NCBI GenBank assembly: GCA_021806135.1
Contig: JAJZYB010000003.1
Span: 28,797 to 92,796, forward strand
Length of the DNA: 64,000 nt
Reading direction: 5' to 3'
Source: Thermoplasmata archaeon
GTDB taxonomy: Archaea; Thermoplasmatota; Thermoplasmata; Lutacidiplasmatales; UBA184
A program made the translations under genes and the position numbers. Shown here piece after piece: positions 1 to 8,090 of this stretch (the stretch's first letter is position 1; the number at the start of each line of letters is the position of its first letter). Below the pieces are notes generated by a model. The model worked only from the letters and a program-made list of their open reading frames with translations, did not search any database and was not told where the DNA came from.

Positions 1-179
1 TCGATGGCCGTGGGGGTCTTGATGCGCGGAACGGGAAGTTGGTTCATCCACCACGCCTCCTCCTTCCGTTGGAGGCCGAAGTTGTAGGCATAGCGAGCGC
101 ACCCGGCGTGCTGGCGGAAGGCCGTCCGCTGGACGTTCGTCGGGTCCAACTCGGTGCGGTAGGCTCTCTGGACCTTCAC
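1..179 (-). CDS. tnpB: TnpB-like RNA-guided nuclease of IS607-type element, N-terminus only (runs off window edge)
   Basis: Reading the minus strand from a GTG at 179 gives VKVQRAYRTELDPTN followed by HAGCARYAYNFGL. This matches the start of TnpB proteins: a basic strand with Y-x-x-x-L-x-P, then an H-x-G-x-x-R-x-x-Y-N type helix. The GTG overlaps the tnpA stop codon (GTGA), the usual coupling in IS607 elements. Only about 59 residues are inside the window, so the RuvC-like catalytic residues and the guide-RNA-encoding 3' end cannot be seen. It was below the ORF-track cut-off. Whether the protein is intact is unknown. Confidence 0.8.
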   Translation of the reverse strand, partial: MKVQRAYRTELDPTNVQRTAFRQHAGCARYAYNFGLQRKEEAWWMNQLPVPRIKTPTAI

Positions 180-775
180 GGGCTCTTCACCATCTTGCGG
201 GCCTCGGAGAGGAGGCGCTTTGTCTTGGGGCTACGGAGTCCGTAGAGCCGGGCGGAGAAGGAGGTGATGATAGCAATGAGGTCGTTCGCCAGTTCGGACT
301 CAGGGGTATCCTTCGGCTTTGGCTCCAGCACATCGAGGGTCGTCCCGTAGGCGGCGAAGACCTGCCGGAGCAGGTCCACACCGAACCGTGCCAGTCGGTC
401 CTCGTAGGCGACCACGACGCGGGAGACCCGTCGCTCCTGGACGGCTTTGAGTACCGCGAGGAAACCCGGACGGTCGAACTTGAGCCCCGAACGTATGTCC
501 GTGTGCATCTCGGCCCCGGGGAAGGCCCGCTGGAGCCGCTCCTTCTGGCGCTCCAGGTCGTCCTTCTGTCCGTGGGACGAGACCCGGGCGTAGAGGACAG
601 GGAGGCGAGTCTCCTGCTCGCCCATGAGCCGATGGACCTCGGACAACGGGACGCGCCGCATCCCACCCAACGTCCGTACGACACGAAGTTTCCCCTGTCG
701 GTCCCATCTCTGTAGGGTAGTGACGGTGAGCCCGAGACGACGAGCGGCTTCCCCGATACGGAGGAGAACGTCCAC
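176..775 (-). CDS. tnpA: IS607-family serine recombinase (transposase TnpA)
   Basis: The protein has 199 residues. Residues 1-50 form a MerR-like helix-turn-helix (RIGEAARRLGLTVTTLQRW). From about residue 58 there is a resolvase catalytic domain containing VLYARVSSHGQ, with the nucleophilic Ser at 66/67 and downstream RPGFLAVL and YEDRLARFG motifs. The HTH-before-resolvase order and a length near 200 aa are diagnostic of IS607 TnpA, which mobilises the element through a circular intermediate without inverted repeats. It is translationally coupled to tnpB. A TATA-like stretch (AAGTATATAC on the minus strand, about 795-806) lies just upstream and could drive it. No frameshift is seen. Confidence 0.93.
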   Translation of the reverse strand: MDVLLRIGEAARRLGLTVTTLQRWDRQGKLRVVRTLGGMRRVPLSEVHRLMGEQETRLPVLYARVSSHGQKDDLERQKERLQRAFPGAEMHTDIRSGLKFDRPGFLAVLKAVQERRVSRVVVAYEDRLARFGVDLLRQVFAAYGTTLDVLEPKPKDTPESELANDLIAIITSFSARLYGLRSPKTKRLLSEARKMVKSP

Positions 776-792
776 GATTTAGCCATAGGCTA

Positions 793-1827
793 TCACCCAT
801 GTATATACTTTCCATTAGTTGTTAGAGCCCTCCTTCCCTCTTTCGGAGCCCTGGAGAACGGGTTCCCTCTAAAGGGGAGGGCCGGAAGGGGGTCTCCCCG
901 ATCCCGGCCAGCCCTCAGCGTGGCCGCGGCTGCGCTGAGGCCCCCCTTCAGGCATGCCTGGAGCGGCCAACCCCGGAACCATCCCGCGTAGAACCCTCCC
1001 CGAAAGGCGTCACCGGCCCCGGTCACGTGCCCCAGGGACCCCACGGGGAGCGCAGGGAGGTCCACGTTCCCGGCCCGGCTGAAGGCCGAGACCCCGCGCG
1101 GGCCCCGGGTCATCACCACCAACGGGACCACGCTGAGCAACTCCCGCGGGTCGCCAAATCCCCCGATCTCGCTGAGTCGCTGGATCTCGCCCTCGTTGCC
1201 GAAGAGGATCTCCGTGAGGGGAAGCATCCGCCGCAGGTCGGAAGGCTTCCAGCGATACCGGATCTCCTGGGCCGGATCGAACGCCACGGGGCGGCCCCCG
1301 CTCCTTGCGACCTCGGCCACGGCCAATTGGTAGCCCGGGTCGCCGGTGGTCAGATGGACCCAGGCGGACCGGCGAAGGACCCCCCGGGGAAGGTTCCGGG
1401 AGTCCAGCCGTCCCATGGCCCCCTGGTCGATCACGGTGGTCTGGCCCCCATGACCGTCCTCCAGGATCCAGCAGGTGGGGGTCCGACGACCAGGCAAGGA
1501 CCGGAAGCCGGCGAGGTCCACCCCCTCCTGCCGTAGCAACCGCCGGTAGCGGACCGGGAAATCCGGCCCCACAAAGGAGGCGAGGGCGCTGCGGACCCCC
1601 AGCTTGCGCGACCACCGCGCGATGTTGGCCGCCGTTCCCCCCAGTCGGACCTCCCGACCAAGGACCGGCACGGTCGTGTCCGGCTCGGGGAGGTGGGGCA
1701 GGGTCAGCAGAACATCCAGGTTAGTGTGCCCGACCACCAGCAGATCCAGCGGGAAGGGCGAGAGGCCCGGTCCCGTTCCCGACGTGGAGTTCGACCGGGG
1801 GGAGGGGGACCGCCACGGGGAGACCAT
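793..1827 (-). CDS. PfkB/ribokinase-family sugar or nucleoside kinase
   Basis: From the ATG at 1827 the protein has 344 residues. The N-terminal part has DLLVVGHTNLDVLLTLPHLP and GGTAANIARWSRKLG, the substrate-binding signature of the PfkB family. The C-terminal part has VTGAGDAFRGGFYAGW, the anion hole and catalytic Asp motif. Substrate cannot be told from sequence; archaeal PfkB kinases act on sugars, nucleosides or fructose phosphates. The longer upstream ORF start (1932) adds a low-complexity Arg/Pro stretch and is unlikely. The gene lies 25 bp after the membrane-protein gene and probably shares its transcript. The last residues (TTNGKYIHG) look foreign and abut the IS607 element, so the native C-terminus may have been replaced. 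Confidence 0.88.
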   Translation of the reverse strand: MVSPWRSPSPRSNSTSGTGPGLSPFPLDLLVVGHTNLDVLLTLPHLPEPDTTVPVLGREVRLGGTAANIARWSRKLGVRSALASFVGPDFPVRYRRLLRQEGVDLAGFRSLPGRRTPTCWILEDGHGGQTTVIDQGAMGRLDSRNLPRGVLRRSAWVHLTTGDPGYQLAVAEVARSGGRPVAFDPAQEIRYRWKPSDLRRMLPLTEILFGNEGEIQRLSEIGGFGDPRELLSVVPLVVMTRGPRGVSAFSRAGNVDLPALPVGSLGHVTGAGDAFRGGFYAGWFRGWPLQACLKGGLSAAAATLRAGRDRGDPLPALPFRGNPFSRAPKEGRRALTTNGKYIHG

Positions 1828-1852
1828 GGGGGTAGGGCCAAGGTGCCTGAGC

Positions 1853-2497
1853 CTAAACCCTTGCCCCGACGTCCGGGCGGCGCGGCGCGGAGGCAGGACG
1901 CCGGCGCGAAAGCAGTCCGGCTCCGGCCGCAAGCGCGAGGAGAAGGGGAAAGGTCACCGCCACCGCCCAGGGCCACCCGGGCCAGCCCCACGCTCCCTCT
2001 CCCCAGAGCAGGATCCCCAGCCCGAGGGCGGCTCCTCCGACAAAGCCGACGTAGCGGCGACGGAGGACCGGGTCGCTTCCCCCATCCTTCCAACGCTGGA
2101 GGACCCCCCACACCCCCAGGGAGATCGCCAGGTCAGCCACCACCAGATCGAACGGATCGTAAAAGTCCCCGAGCAGTTTCGTGACGCCGAAGGGGATCCC
2201 GTAGACCCCCAGGAAGAGCAGGAAGAAGGCCGGGGCCCGCCCCCGGGGGTAGACGACTTGGGCGACCAGGGTCAGCCCCCCGACGAGGGCGAAGAGAGCG
2301 ATGGTGGTGTCGTACAGGTCCCGGTAATCGGTCAGGACCTTGATGGTGCCCAGGGCGATCCCGTTCAACCCCAGGGCGAGTTCGAAGCCTCGTTCCCGGA
2401 AAAACAGGTAACCCAGGGCGAAAGCCAGGGGAAGCTCCAACGCCACCGCTCCGACCAGCGCGGGGGTGATGCCGGGGGAAAGTTCGAATACGGTCAT
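1853..2497 (-). CDS. Multi-pass membrane protein, unknown function
   Basis: The protein from the ATG at 2497 has 214 residues and about six to seven hydrophobic helices, for example LVGAVALELPLAFALGYLFF, LFALVGGLTLVAQVV and AAFFLLFLGVYGIPFG-like segments. It ends in a basic, disordered tail. Acidic and Tyr residues lie between helices (VLTDYRDLYDTT, GDFYDPFDLV). No named family is recognised. It precedes the pfkB gene by 25 bp on the same strand. The long upstream part of the ORF (2498-3022) is Arg/Pro-rich shadow sequence overlapping the NIF3 gene and was excluded. Confidence 0.65.
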   Translation of the reverse strand: MTVFELSPGITPALVGAVALELPLAFALGYLFFRERGFELALGLNGIALGTIKVLTDYRDLYDTTIALFALVGGLTLVAQVVYPRGRAPAFFLLFLGVYGIPFGVTKLLGDFYDPFDLVVADLAISLGVWGVLQRWKDGGSDPVLRRRYVGFVGGAALGLGILLWGEGAWGWPGWPWAVAVTFPLLLALAAGAGLLSRRRPASAPRRPDVGARV

Positions 2498-2829
2498 GAA
2501 AGGAGGCCCAGGGCTGCTCCCGGCGGGTGAGGAGCCGCGACCCCTTAGCCCTTCGGAAAAAGGGTCCCCGACGGGCCGAGGGCTCGCCGCCACCGAGGGG
2601 TGTCTTCGCCACGGGGTGTGGGCGAACCTTCGTGGCGGGAGCGTGGTTCGTTTATCGTGCCCAAAAGTGAGGGGTCGTCTCGCCGCTCTGGGCCCCTCCC
2701 CCGCTCCTCCCGACGAGGCACCGATCCTGGGGGTGGCCGCCGATCGTCCCCTGCCCCTCTCCGGGCGGTGTGCAGGTTCGTCGGAACCGGGGCCGACACA
2801 GCGCCCTTGACCGCGCCGCTTTTGCCTTC
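2498..2829. other. Intergenic stretch without convincing gene
   Basis: About 330 bp separate the NIF3 gene from the downstream membrane-protein gene on the same strand. ORFs here are Arg/Pro/Gly-rich shadows. A weak AT-rich island (TTTATC near 2651) could be a promoter element for the membrane protein-pfkB pair, but it is about 150 bp from the start codon. No tRNA, repeat array or hairpin was recognised. Confidence 0.4.
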
Positions 2830-3771
2830 CTACCGCCACCAGACGGGTTCCGGTATGGGTCGGACCTTGAGGCCGAACTCCCGTTGGAACAGTCCGGGGA
2901 CTCCGGTTTCCATGACGGCATGCTCCGAGGCCGCGTGCGAGCACCCCAGCAGAGCCATCCGCGACGACCGGGCCAGCCGCTCGACATCCCGGAAGTTGCT
3001 GCGCCCCCTTTCCCCTTCCCACCGGAGGTGGAGCTCGCCGGTCAGGTAGACGTCCACCCCGAGCCCCTGCGCCCGGACCATCTCCTCCACGCGATCACCG
3101 CATCCTCCCACCACCGCAATGCGCTCCACAGAGGGTGGGGAACCCCCTTTCTTCTCCAGGAAGGGGACATGGAACTGCTCCGCCACCCGCCGAAGGAACT
3201 CTGGCCAGTCCAGTTGGGGGATCCGACAGACGATGCCCGCGGTCCCGGGGCCGTAGGGGAAGAACCTGGCCTCGGTCGTGCCTCCGAGCCGTTCCACCAT
3301 GGCGGCCGAGGTGCTGACCTCGGGGTGGATGTCCAAAGGAGCATGGCACGCATAGACGGACAGCCCCCGCTCCCGAAGGGCCTCCCGTTGCTGAGGGACG
3401 AGCGGCCGGGCCGCCATCTCGGGATCGACCCAGGTCCCGTCCGGGGTCCCTTCCGGGGTCCCGTTGCGCAGGTCCACCGCGTGGTGGACGAACAAGAGAT
3501 CGCCGGTCTCCGCCTCAGAGAGGAAGGTCTGGATGACGTCCACCGACGGGAATGCCGCCGCAAAGGCCCGGTGGACGGTGGGGCTCCCCCGCACCATCAA
3601 ACCGTTGAAGAGGGAGCGGAAGGCGGGTTCGAATCCTTCGAGGCCACCGGATCCCGGCCTTGCGTACGCCTGGGGGACGAATCGAGACATCGATGGGTCG
3701 GGGCCAAACGAGGGAACGCCGAAGAAGGAATCCAGGCGCGGAGAAAGCGTCTCTAAGGGCACCCCGGACAT
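2830..3771 (-). CDS. NIF3-family dinuclear-metal protein (GTP cyclohydrolase I type 2-like)
   Basis: The 313-residue protein carries the NIF3 metal-binding signatures. LLFVHHAVD at about residues 92-100 supplies the paired His, YACHAPLDIH follows near 141, and the C-terminal GCSHAASEHAVMETG supplies the late His and Glu. TGELHLRW precedes the last motif. NIF3 proteins form toroidal hexamers; their substrate is uncertain despite the 'GTP cyclohydrolase' label. The start at 3771 is preceded by a TATA-like TTGATATC about 30 nt upstream on the minus strand, consistent with a leaderless transcript. Usual family length is about 250-370 aa. Confidence 0.87.
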   Translation of the reverse strand: MSGVPLETLSPRLDSFFGVPSFGPDPSMSRFVPQAYARPGSGGLEGFEPAFRSLFNGLMVRGSPTVHRAFAAAFPSVDVIQTFLSEAETGDLLFVHHAVDLRNGTPEGTPDGTWVDPEMAARPLVPQQREALRERGLSVYACHAPLDIHPEVSTSAAMVERLGGTTEARFFPYGPGTAGIVCRIPQLDWPEFLRRVAEQFHVPFLEKKGGSPPSVERIAVVGGCGDRVEEMVRAQGLGVDVYLTGELHLRWEGERGRSNFRDVERLARSSRMALLGCSHAASEHAVMETGVPGLFQREFGLKVRPIPEPVWWR

Positions 3772-4201
3772 GAGGGAAGGACGGTCTGCCCGATATCAAT
3801 GTTGCGAGGGTGCCTGCAGCGTCCGGGCATGCGCCGCAGAGGCCCCGGCTCCCGGGAGTCCCCAGCGCTATCTTGTACGAGGGCACGGCACCAGAGTCCC
3901 TTCGCATGGGGGGACGGTCCACCGCTGGTCGCACCTCGGCCTTCATTCCGCGCCACGGAAACGGGCAATGCCCGAACTTCCTCGAGAGGATGATCACCGG
4001 GTGGCGGCCGTCTCCGGGCCATTGTTGACCGCCACACAAGCGTAGCGGTCAACCGTGGAACGGGTGGGCGGGCCCACCGATCTGAGCTTTCGCGGACCAT
4101 GCGCACCTGCTCGTTGATGCCACGAGGGCAAAGAGGACCCCCCTGGGGGGAGGCTTGAAAGGTTCTCGGGAGTCCGGGCAAGGGGAGGGGGGTGACGGCT
4201 G
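3772..4201. other. 430-bp intergenic region with two adjacent hairpins
   Basis: This region separates the minus-strand NIF3 gene from the plus-strand amidohydrolase gene. ORFs crossing it look like shadows. It holds a likely NIF3 promoter near 3795-3805 and two strong inverted repeats at 4024-4053 and 4063-4078, described separately. A structured RNA or the remnant of a mobile element would fit, but no tRNA or known RNA was recognised. Confidence 0.4.
4024..4053. repeat. Perfect 9-bp inverted repeat (hairpin)
   Basis: GTTGACCGC at 4024-4032 is the exact reverse complement of GCGGTCAAC at 4045-4053, with a 12-nt loop. A second hairpin follows 9 nt later (GGTGGGC / GCCCACC, 4063-4078, 2-nt loop). 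The pair lies in a non-coding region about 150 nt before the amidohydrolase start. There is no T-run, so a classic terminator is not indicated. Confidence 0.6.
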
Positions 4202-5317
4202 TTGACCGGGCCGAGCCGGGAGATCCGTTGGCGCCTGGAAGGGGCCATCGTGGACGACGAAGGCATCGCCCCTGGCTACCTCCGGCTTGACGCCTCGGGC
4301 CGGATCGTCGAACGTGGGCAGCGGGGAACGGCAGGTCCCGGGCCGGGCGGGGAGCGCCGGGTCCGGGGGATCGTGCTCCCCTGGGGCGTGAACGGGCACA
4401 CCCACCTCGCCGACGGGGTCTATCTCCGAGAGCCTCCTCCCCTCTCCCTGGCCCAACTCGTGGCCCCCCCCGGGGGGCTCAAGCACCGTCTTCTTGCAGA
4501 GACTCCCGACCCGGTCAAAGCGCGGAGCATCCGGGGGTCCCTCCATGCGATGGCTCGCGCTGGCGTTGCGGGCGTGGTCGACTTCCGGGAGGAGGGGATC
4601 CGGGGAGTTCGGATCCTCCGGGAAGCGGCCCGGGGGCTCCCCCTGCGGGTCTGGGCCCTGGGCCGTCCGTCCACCACCCCGACCAGTGTCGAGGAGCTCT
4701 CCGCGCTCCTGAAGGAGGCGGATGGACTGGGGCTGAGCTCGGTGAGGGACCTTCCCCCCGGGGAGGACCGCCGGCTCGCCAGCGCATGCCGGTCCGGTCA
4801 TCGGCTCCTCGCCCTTCACGCGAGCGAAGGGGTCCGGGAGGAGCTCGGGCCGATCCTTCGGCTGAAGCCGGATCTCCTCGTCCACCTCTGCAAGGCCAGC
4901 GCCGGCGACCTGGACGACGTGCGGAGGGCCCGGGTGGGGGTGGCCGTCTGCCCCCGGTCCAACGCGCTCTTCCGTCGCTTCCCTCCCCTCGCCGCTCTCG
5001 AGGCCCGGGAGATCCCCTTCCTTCTGGGGACGGACAATGCCATGTTCGGGGCGCCCGACCTCTTCCGGGAGATGGAGTTCGCTTACTTGTCCGCCCGGTC
5101 CCGGGGCGAGCCGGTCCGTCCGGAGACCCTCGTCCGGGCCGTTTTCGTCAATCCGTGGAACGTCCTGGGGGACCCCCGACAGGCGTCCCTCGTCCCGGGC
5201 TCACCGGCGGGAACGATCCTGCTGAGGCTGCCGATCGAGGACCCGGCCTATCAGATCGTGGCCCGGGCAAGTCCCGGAAAGCTATTTGTCCCGCCCCGAC
5301 CCGGCCCCTTCCCCTAG
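4202..5317 (+). CDS. Amidohydrolase-superfamily deaminase/hydrolase
   Basis: The 371-residue protein begins at a TTG preceded by a GGGGAGGGGGG Shine-Dalgarno stretch. It has the TIM-barrel metal-site motifs of the cytosine deaminase/TRZ-ATZ group: WGVNGHTHL (His66, His68), a HASEG motif near residue 200, and FLLGTDNAMFG near 270-280 for the late Asp. Typical substrates are nucleobases, S-adenosylhomocysteine or related aminated rings; the specific one cannot be inferred. It ends 9 bp before the GlyRS start, suggesting co-transcription. A short length compared with typical 430-aa relatives implies a reduced composite beta domain. Confidence 0.82.
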   Translation: MTGPSREIRWRLEGAIVDDEGIAPGYLRLDASGRIVERGQRGTAGPGPGGERRVRGIVLPWGVNGHTHLADGVYLREPPPLSLAQLVAPPGGLKHRLLAETPDPVKARSIRGSLHAMARAGVAGVVDFREEGIRGVRILREAARGLPLRVWALGRPSTTPTSVEELSALLKEADGLGLSSVRDLPPGEDRRLASACRSGHRLLALHASEGVREELGPILRLKPDLLVHLCKASAGDLDDVRRARVGVAVCPRSNALFRRFPPLAALEAREIPFLLGTDNAMFGAPDLFREMEFAYLSARSRGEPVRPETLVRAVFVNPWNVLGDPRQASLVPGSPAGTILLRLPIEDPAYQIVARASPGKLFVPPRPGPFP

Positions 5318-5326
5318 GAGCCTTTC

Positions 5327-6844
5327 GTGCTGGCCGAGGAGCTGTTCGCGCTGTTCAAGCGGCGAGGGGTCCTCTGGCCGAGTGCCGAGATCTACGGCGG
5401 GGCCCAGGGGCTCTACGACTACGGTCCCTCCGGGCTCGCCCTGAAACGGAAGGTGGAGGAGGCCTGGGTCGGCTGGTTCCTGGGCCTCTCCTCCGATTAT
5501 TACCTCATCGACCCGGCCGAGCTCCTGCCGGAGGCGGTGGTCCGGGCGAGCGGACACCTGGAGAACTTCGCCGACCTCGAGGTGGTCTGCGAGAAGTGCC
5601 ACACGGCTTCCCGGGCCGATGCCCTCCTGGAGGAACACGGTGTGACCAACGCCGAGGGCCTTCGGGTGGAGGAGGTCTCCGCGCTCCTGGCCGAGAAGGC
5701 GATCCCCTGTCCCCGCTGCGGGGAACGGGCCCTGAGCGTCCCCCGCCCGTTCAACCTGATGTTCTCCGTGGAGTTCGGGGCCGTGGGCCGCGAACGCGCC
5801 TACCTGCGGCCCGAGACCGCCCAGGGGAGCTACCTCTCGTTCGCCCGGATGTGGGAGGTGGGGCGTAAGCAACTGCCCCTGGGCCTGGCGGTGGTCGGAA
5901 AGGCGTTCCGCAACGAGATCGCCCCCCGGCAGGTGCTCTTCCGGATGCGGGAGTTCACCCAGGCCGAACTGCAGATCTTCTTCGATCCGGAGAGCTTTTC
6001 CGTCCCCTTGGAGAAGGTGAAGGACCTGTCCCTACCGGTGCTCCGGGCCGAGGCCCGTGCCCGCGGCGAGACCGAGGCCACCGGGACCGCCCCCTCCGAT
6101 CTGGTCGCCGCCGGGCTTCCCGCGTTCTACGTCTACCATCTGGCACAGGAGTTCCGATTCTTCACCCGGGTGCTCCGCTACCCGGCGGACCGGCTCCGCT
6201 TCCTGGAGAAGAACGAGAAGGAGCGGGCCTTCTACAACCGGATCCACTTCGATCTGGAAGGGGATCTGCCGTCGCTGGGGGGGTTCCGGGAACTGGGTGC
6301 GCTCCACTATCGCGGGGACTACGACCTCGGGAGGCACAGCCAGGGGTCGGGGACCGACCTCTCCGTCACCACCGCCACCGGACGCCACGTGCTTCCGCAC
6401 GTGCTCGAGCTCACCTTCGGCGTGGACCGGAACGTCTGGGCCTTGGGGGACCTTCACCTTTCCCGCGAAGGCCCCGGGACCCCGGGCGAGGAGGAGGCGC
6501 GAACGGTCTGGAAGCTCCCGGCCCACTTGGCCCCGACCCCGGTCGCGGTCCTTCCGCTCATGCGAAAGGAACACGGCCCCACGGCCGAAGCCTTGGCGCT
6601 GTCCTTCCGCGAGGCCGGGATCCCCGCGACCGTTGGATTGACCGCCTCCATCGGGAAACGGTACGCACGGGAGGACGAGCTCGGGACCCCCTTCTGCCTC
6701 ACCGTGGACGCCACCACCCTCGCGGACGGGACCGTGACGGTCCGGGACCGGGACACCCGAAAGCAGGAACGGCGCCCCATGGAGGGGCTCCCCGAGCACC
6801 TCCGGCCCGCTTTTTTCCTTCCCCGCCCATGGAAAACGGCCTGA
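5327..6844 (+). CDS. glyS: Glycyl-tRNA synthetase (class II, alpha2 type)
   Basis: The enzyme charges tRNA-Gly with glycine. The 505-residue protein starts at GTG and shows the N-terminal IYGGAQGLYDYGPSG motif, the class II motif 2 (FRNEIAPRQVLFRMREFTQ) and a C-terminal anticodon-binding domain (VAVLPLMRKEHGPTAEALAL to the end). A Cys pair pattern (CEKCHTA and CPRCGERA) marks a zinc-binding insertion around residues 87-135. It is slightly shorter than many archaeal GlyRSs. It follows the amidohydrolase closely and the next gene has its own TATA box. Confidence 0.96.
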   Translation: MLAEELFALFKRRGVLWPSAEIYGGAQGLYDYGPSGLALKRKVEEAWVGWFLGLSSDYYLIDPAELLPEAVVRASGHLENFADLEVVCEKCHTASRADALLEEHGVTNAEGLRVEEVSALLAEKAIPCPRCGERALSVPRPFNLMFSVEFGAVGRERAYLRPETAQGSYLSFARMWEVGRKQLPLGLAVVGKAFRNEIAPRQVLFRMREFTQAELQIFFDPESFSVPLEKVKDLSLPVLRAEARARGETEATGTAPSDLVAAGLPAFYVYHLAQEFRFFTRVLRYPADRLRFLEKNEKERAFYNRIHFDLEGDLPSLGGFRELGALHYRGDYDLGRHSQGSGTDLSVTTATGRHVLPHVLELTFGVDRNVWALGDLHLSREGPGTPGEEEARTVWKLPAHLAPTPVAVLPLMRKEHGPTAEALALSFREAGIPATVGLTASIGKRYAREDELGTPFCLTVDATTLADGTVTVRDRDTRKQERRPMEGLPEHLRPAFFLPRPWKTA

Positions 6845-6883
6845 CCGGGGGCTTCCGGTACCCGGGCCGGCTCAACGCTACGG

Positions 6884-6890
6884 ATTTATC
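6884..6890 (+). promoter_or_regulatory. TATA box for coiled-coil protein gene
   Basis: ATTTATC lies 23-29 nt before the ATG at 6913. That spacing puts the transcription start at or beside the ATG and supports the shorter start over the ORF-track start at 6829, which overlaps glyS. Confidence 0.55.
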
Positions 6891-6912
6891 TCCAAGGAGC
6901 GATAGGCCATCT

Positions 6913-7524
6913 ATGGTCTCTGGCAACGAACCCCCCCCACCGCCGTCCCCTGCCGGGAACGCCCCTCCCCCTTCTGCACGGGCCGTGGTGGAGGGGGCGC
7001 GCCTGTCGCGGGTGTCGAGCCAGGGGTTCGCCGACATCTCGAAACTTCGCCAGGAATCGGCCAAGTTCGAGCGGCGGGCCTACAAGATGCGCCAGAAGGC
7101 CGCCCACCACACGACCCAGATGGAGAAGCACCGGCACCGGGCCACCATCTACCGGGAGCGTGAGCAGGGGCTTCTGGCCCGGGTCCCCACCCTGGAGCAG
7201 GAGATGGGCGAGCTCGAAAAGGAGTTGCGGGCGGGCGCCGCCGGGGCGGGGACCGGGGCGGTGCGGGCCCAGGACCAGTCCCGGATCCACGTGAAGATCC
7301 GCAAGATCCAGGAGCGGATCGCGGGCCTGCAACGCAAGGCGAAGGACAACGAGCATCGGGCATCCATGCAGATGCAGGCCGCTTCGGAACAGAAGGTCCA
7401 GGCGGACATGTTCACCGAACGGGCCAAGGTGTTGGAGGCGGAGGCCGCCGCCTTCACCCAGCGGGCGGACCGGATGCAACGGGCCGCCGAGACCGAGCCT
7501 GCCAATCCGATGGCCGGGCACTGA
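6913..7524 (+). CDS. Coiled-coil protein, unknown function
   Basis: The 203-residue protein has a Pro-rich N-terminus (NEPPPPPSPAGNAPPP) followed by long charged helices with heptad-like patterning (KLRQESAKFERRAYKMRQKA, then EKELRAG, HVKIRKIQERIAGLQRKA). His/Arg/Glu-rich segments suggest an extended alpha-helical rod. There is no signal peptide or membrane segment. It is followed 5 bp later by the UPF0200 kinase gene and likely shares its transcript. No family is recognised. Confidence 0.7.
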   Translation: MVSGNEPPPPPSPAGNAPPPSARAVVEGARLSRVSSQGFADISKLRQESAKFERRAYKMRQKAAHHTTQMEKHRHRATIYREREQGLLARVPTLEQEMGELEKELRAGAAGAGTGAVRAQDQSRIHVKIRKIQERIAGLQRKAKDNEHRASMQMQAASEQKVQADMFTERAKVLEAEAAAFTQRADRMQRAAETEPANPMAGH

Positions 7525-7529
7525 GGACC

Positions 7530-8090
7530 GTGCCCGGCGCCATGAAACTCGTGGTCACTGTGGGCATGCCGGGCTCGGGCAAGGACGAGCTGGTGAAGGT
7601 GGGCCAGGAGCTCGGGCTGAGCGTCATCAAGATGGGGGACCTGGTCCGGGACGAGACCCGGCGCCGGGGGATGGCGCTCAACGGGCCGAACATCGCCCGG
7701 GTCGCCAATGAGGAACGGGAGAGGCATGGCCCCTCAGTCTGGGCCAAGCGGGCGATCCCGCTCATCGGGGAGACCAAGGTCCTGGTCGATGGCTGCCGGG
7801 GGGACCAGGAAGTGAACGTGTTCCGGCACAACTTCGGGGACCTGACCGTGGTGGGGATCTACGCGTCCCCGGAGACCCGGTTCGAGCGGCTGAGCCGGCG
7901 GGGACGGGGCGACGACGGGATGAATCTGGAGGACTTCTCCGAACGGGACCGCCGGGAGCTCAAGTGGGGGATCGGGAACGCCTTCGTTCTCGCGGACCGG
8001 ATGCTGATCAACGAGGGACCCCTCGAGGAGTTCCGTCGTCAGGCGCGGGACCTCCTGAAGGCGATCCTCGCCCGCGAGGAAGAGGATTGA
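7530..8090 (+). CDS. UPF0200-family nucleotide kinase (dephospho-CoA kinase-like)
   Basis: The protein has 186 residues from GTG, or 182 from the internal ATG at 7542. It opens with LVVTVGMPGSGKDELVK, a P-loop in which Asp follows the Lys, as in UPF0200 proteins and dephospho-CoA kinase relatives. MGDLVRDETRRRG is the substrate-side motif, and LSRRGRGDD resembles a lid. UPF0200 is an archaeal family of presumed nucleotide kinases without a settled substrate. Its stop overlaps the next gene's TTG (TTGA). Confidence 0.85.
   Translation: MPGAMKLVVTVGMPGSGKDELVKVGQELGLSVIKMGDLVRDETRRRGMALNGPNIARVANEERERHGPSVWAKRAIPLIGETKVLVDGCRGDQEVNVFRHNFGDLTVVGIYASPETRFERLSRRGRGDDGMNLEDFSERDRRELKWGIGNAFVLADRMLINEGPLEEFRRQARDLLKAILAREEED

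Larger units (their letters stand above)
1..792 (-). mobile_element. IS607-type insertion sequence, one end inside the window
   Basis: The element consists of tnpA and the start of tnpB. IS607 elements lack terminal inverted repeats, so the exact end cannot be read. The end upstream of tnpA must lie between the tnpA start (775) and the pfkB coding region, probably within about 776-830. The other end is outside the window. The pfkB reading frame runs into this boundary and stops at 793. Confidence 0.75.

Noticed and set aside
187-815. Alternative minus-strand ORFs over tnpA
   Set aside because: They overlap the IS607 recombinase in other frames and are Ser/Arg/Pro-rich shadow sequence.
3630-3655. 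GGTTCGAATCC-like tRNA T-arm motif on the plus strand
   Set aside because: It is inside the NIF3 coding region (codes for GFEPAF on the minus strand) and no acceptor, D or anticodon arm surrounds it.
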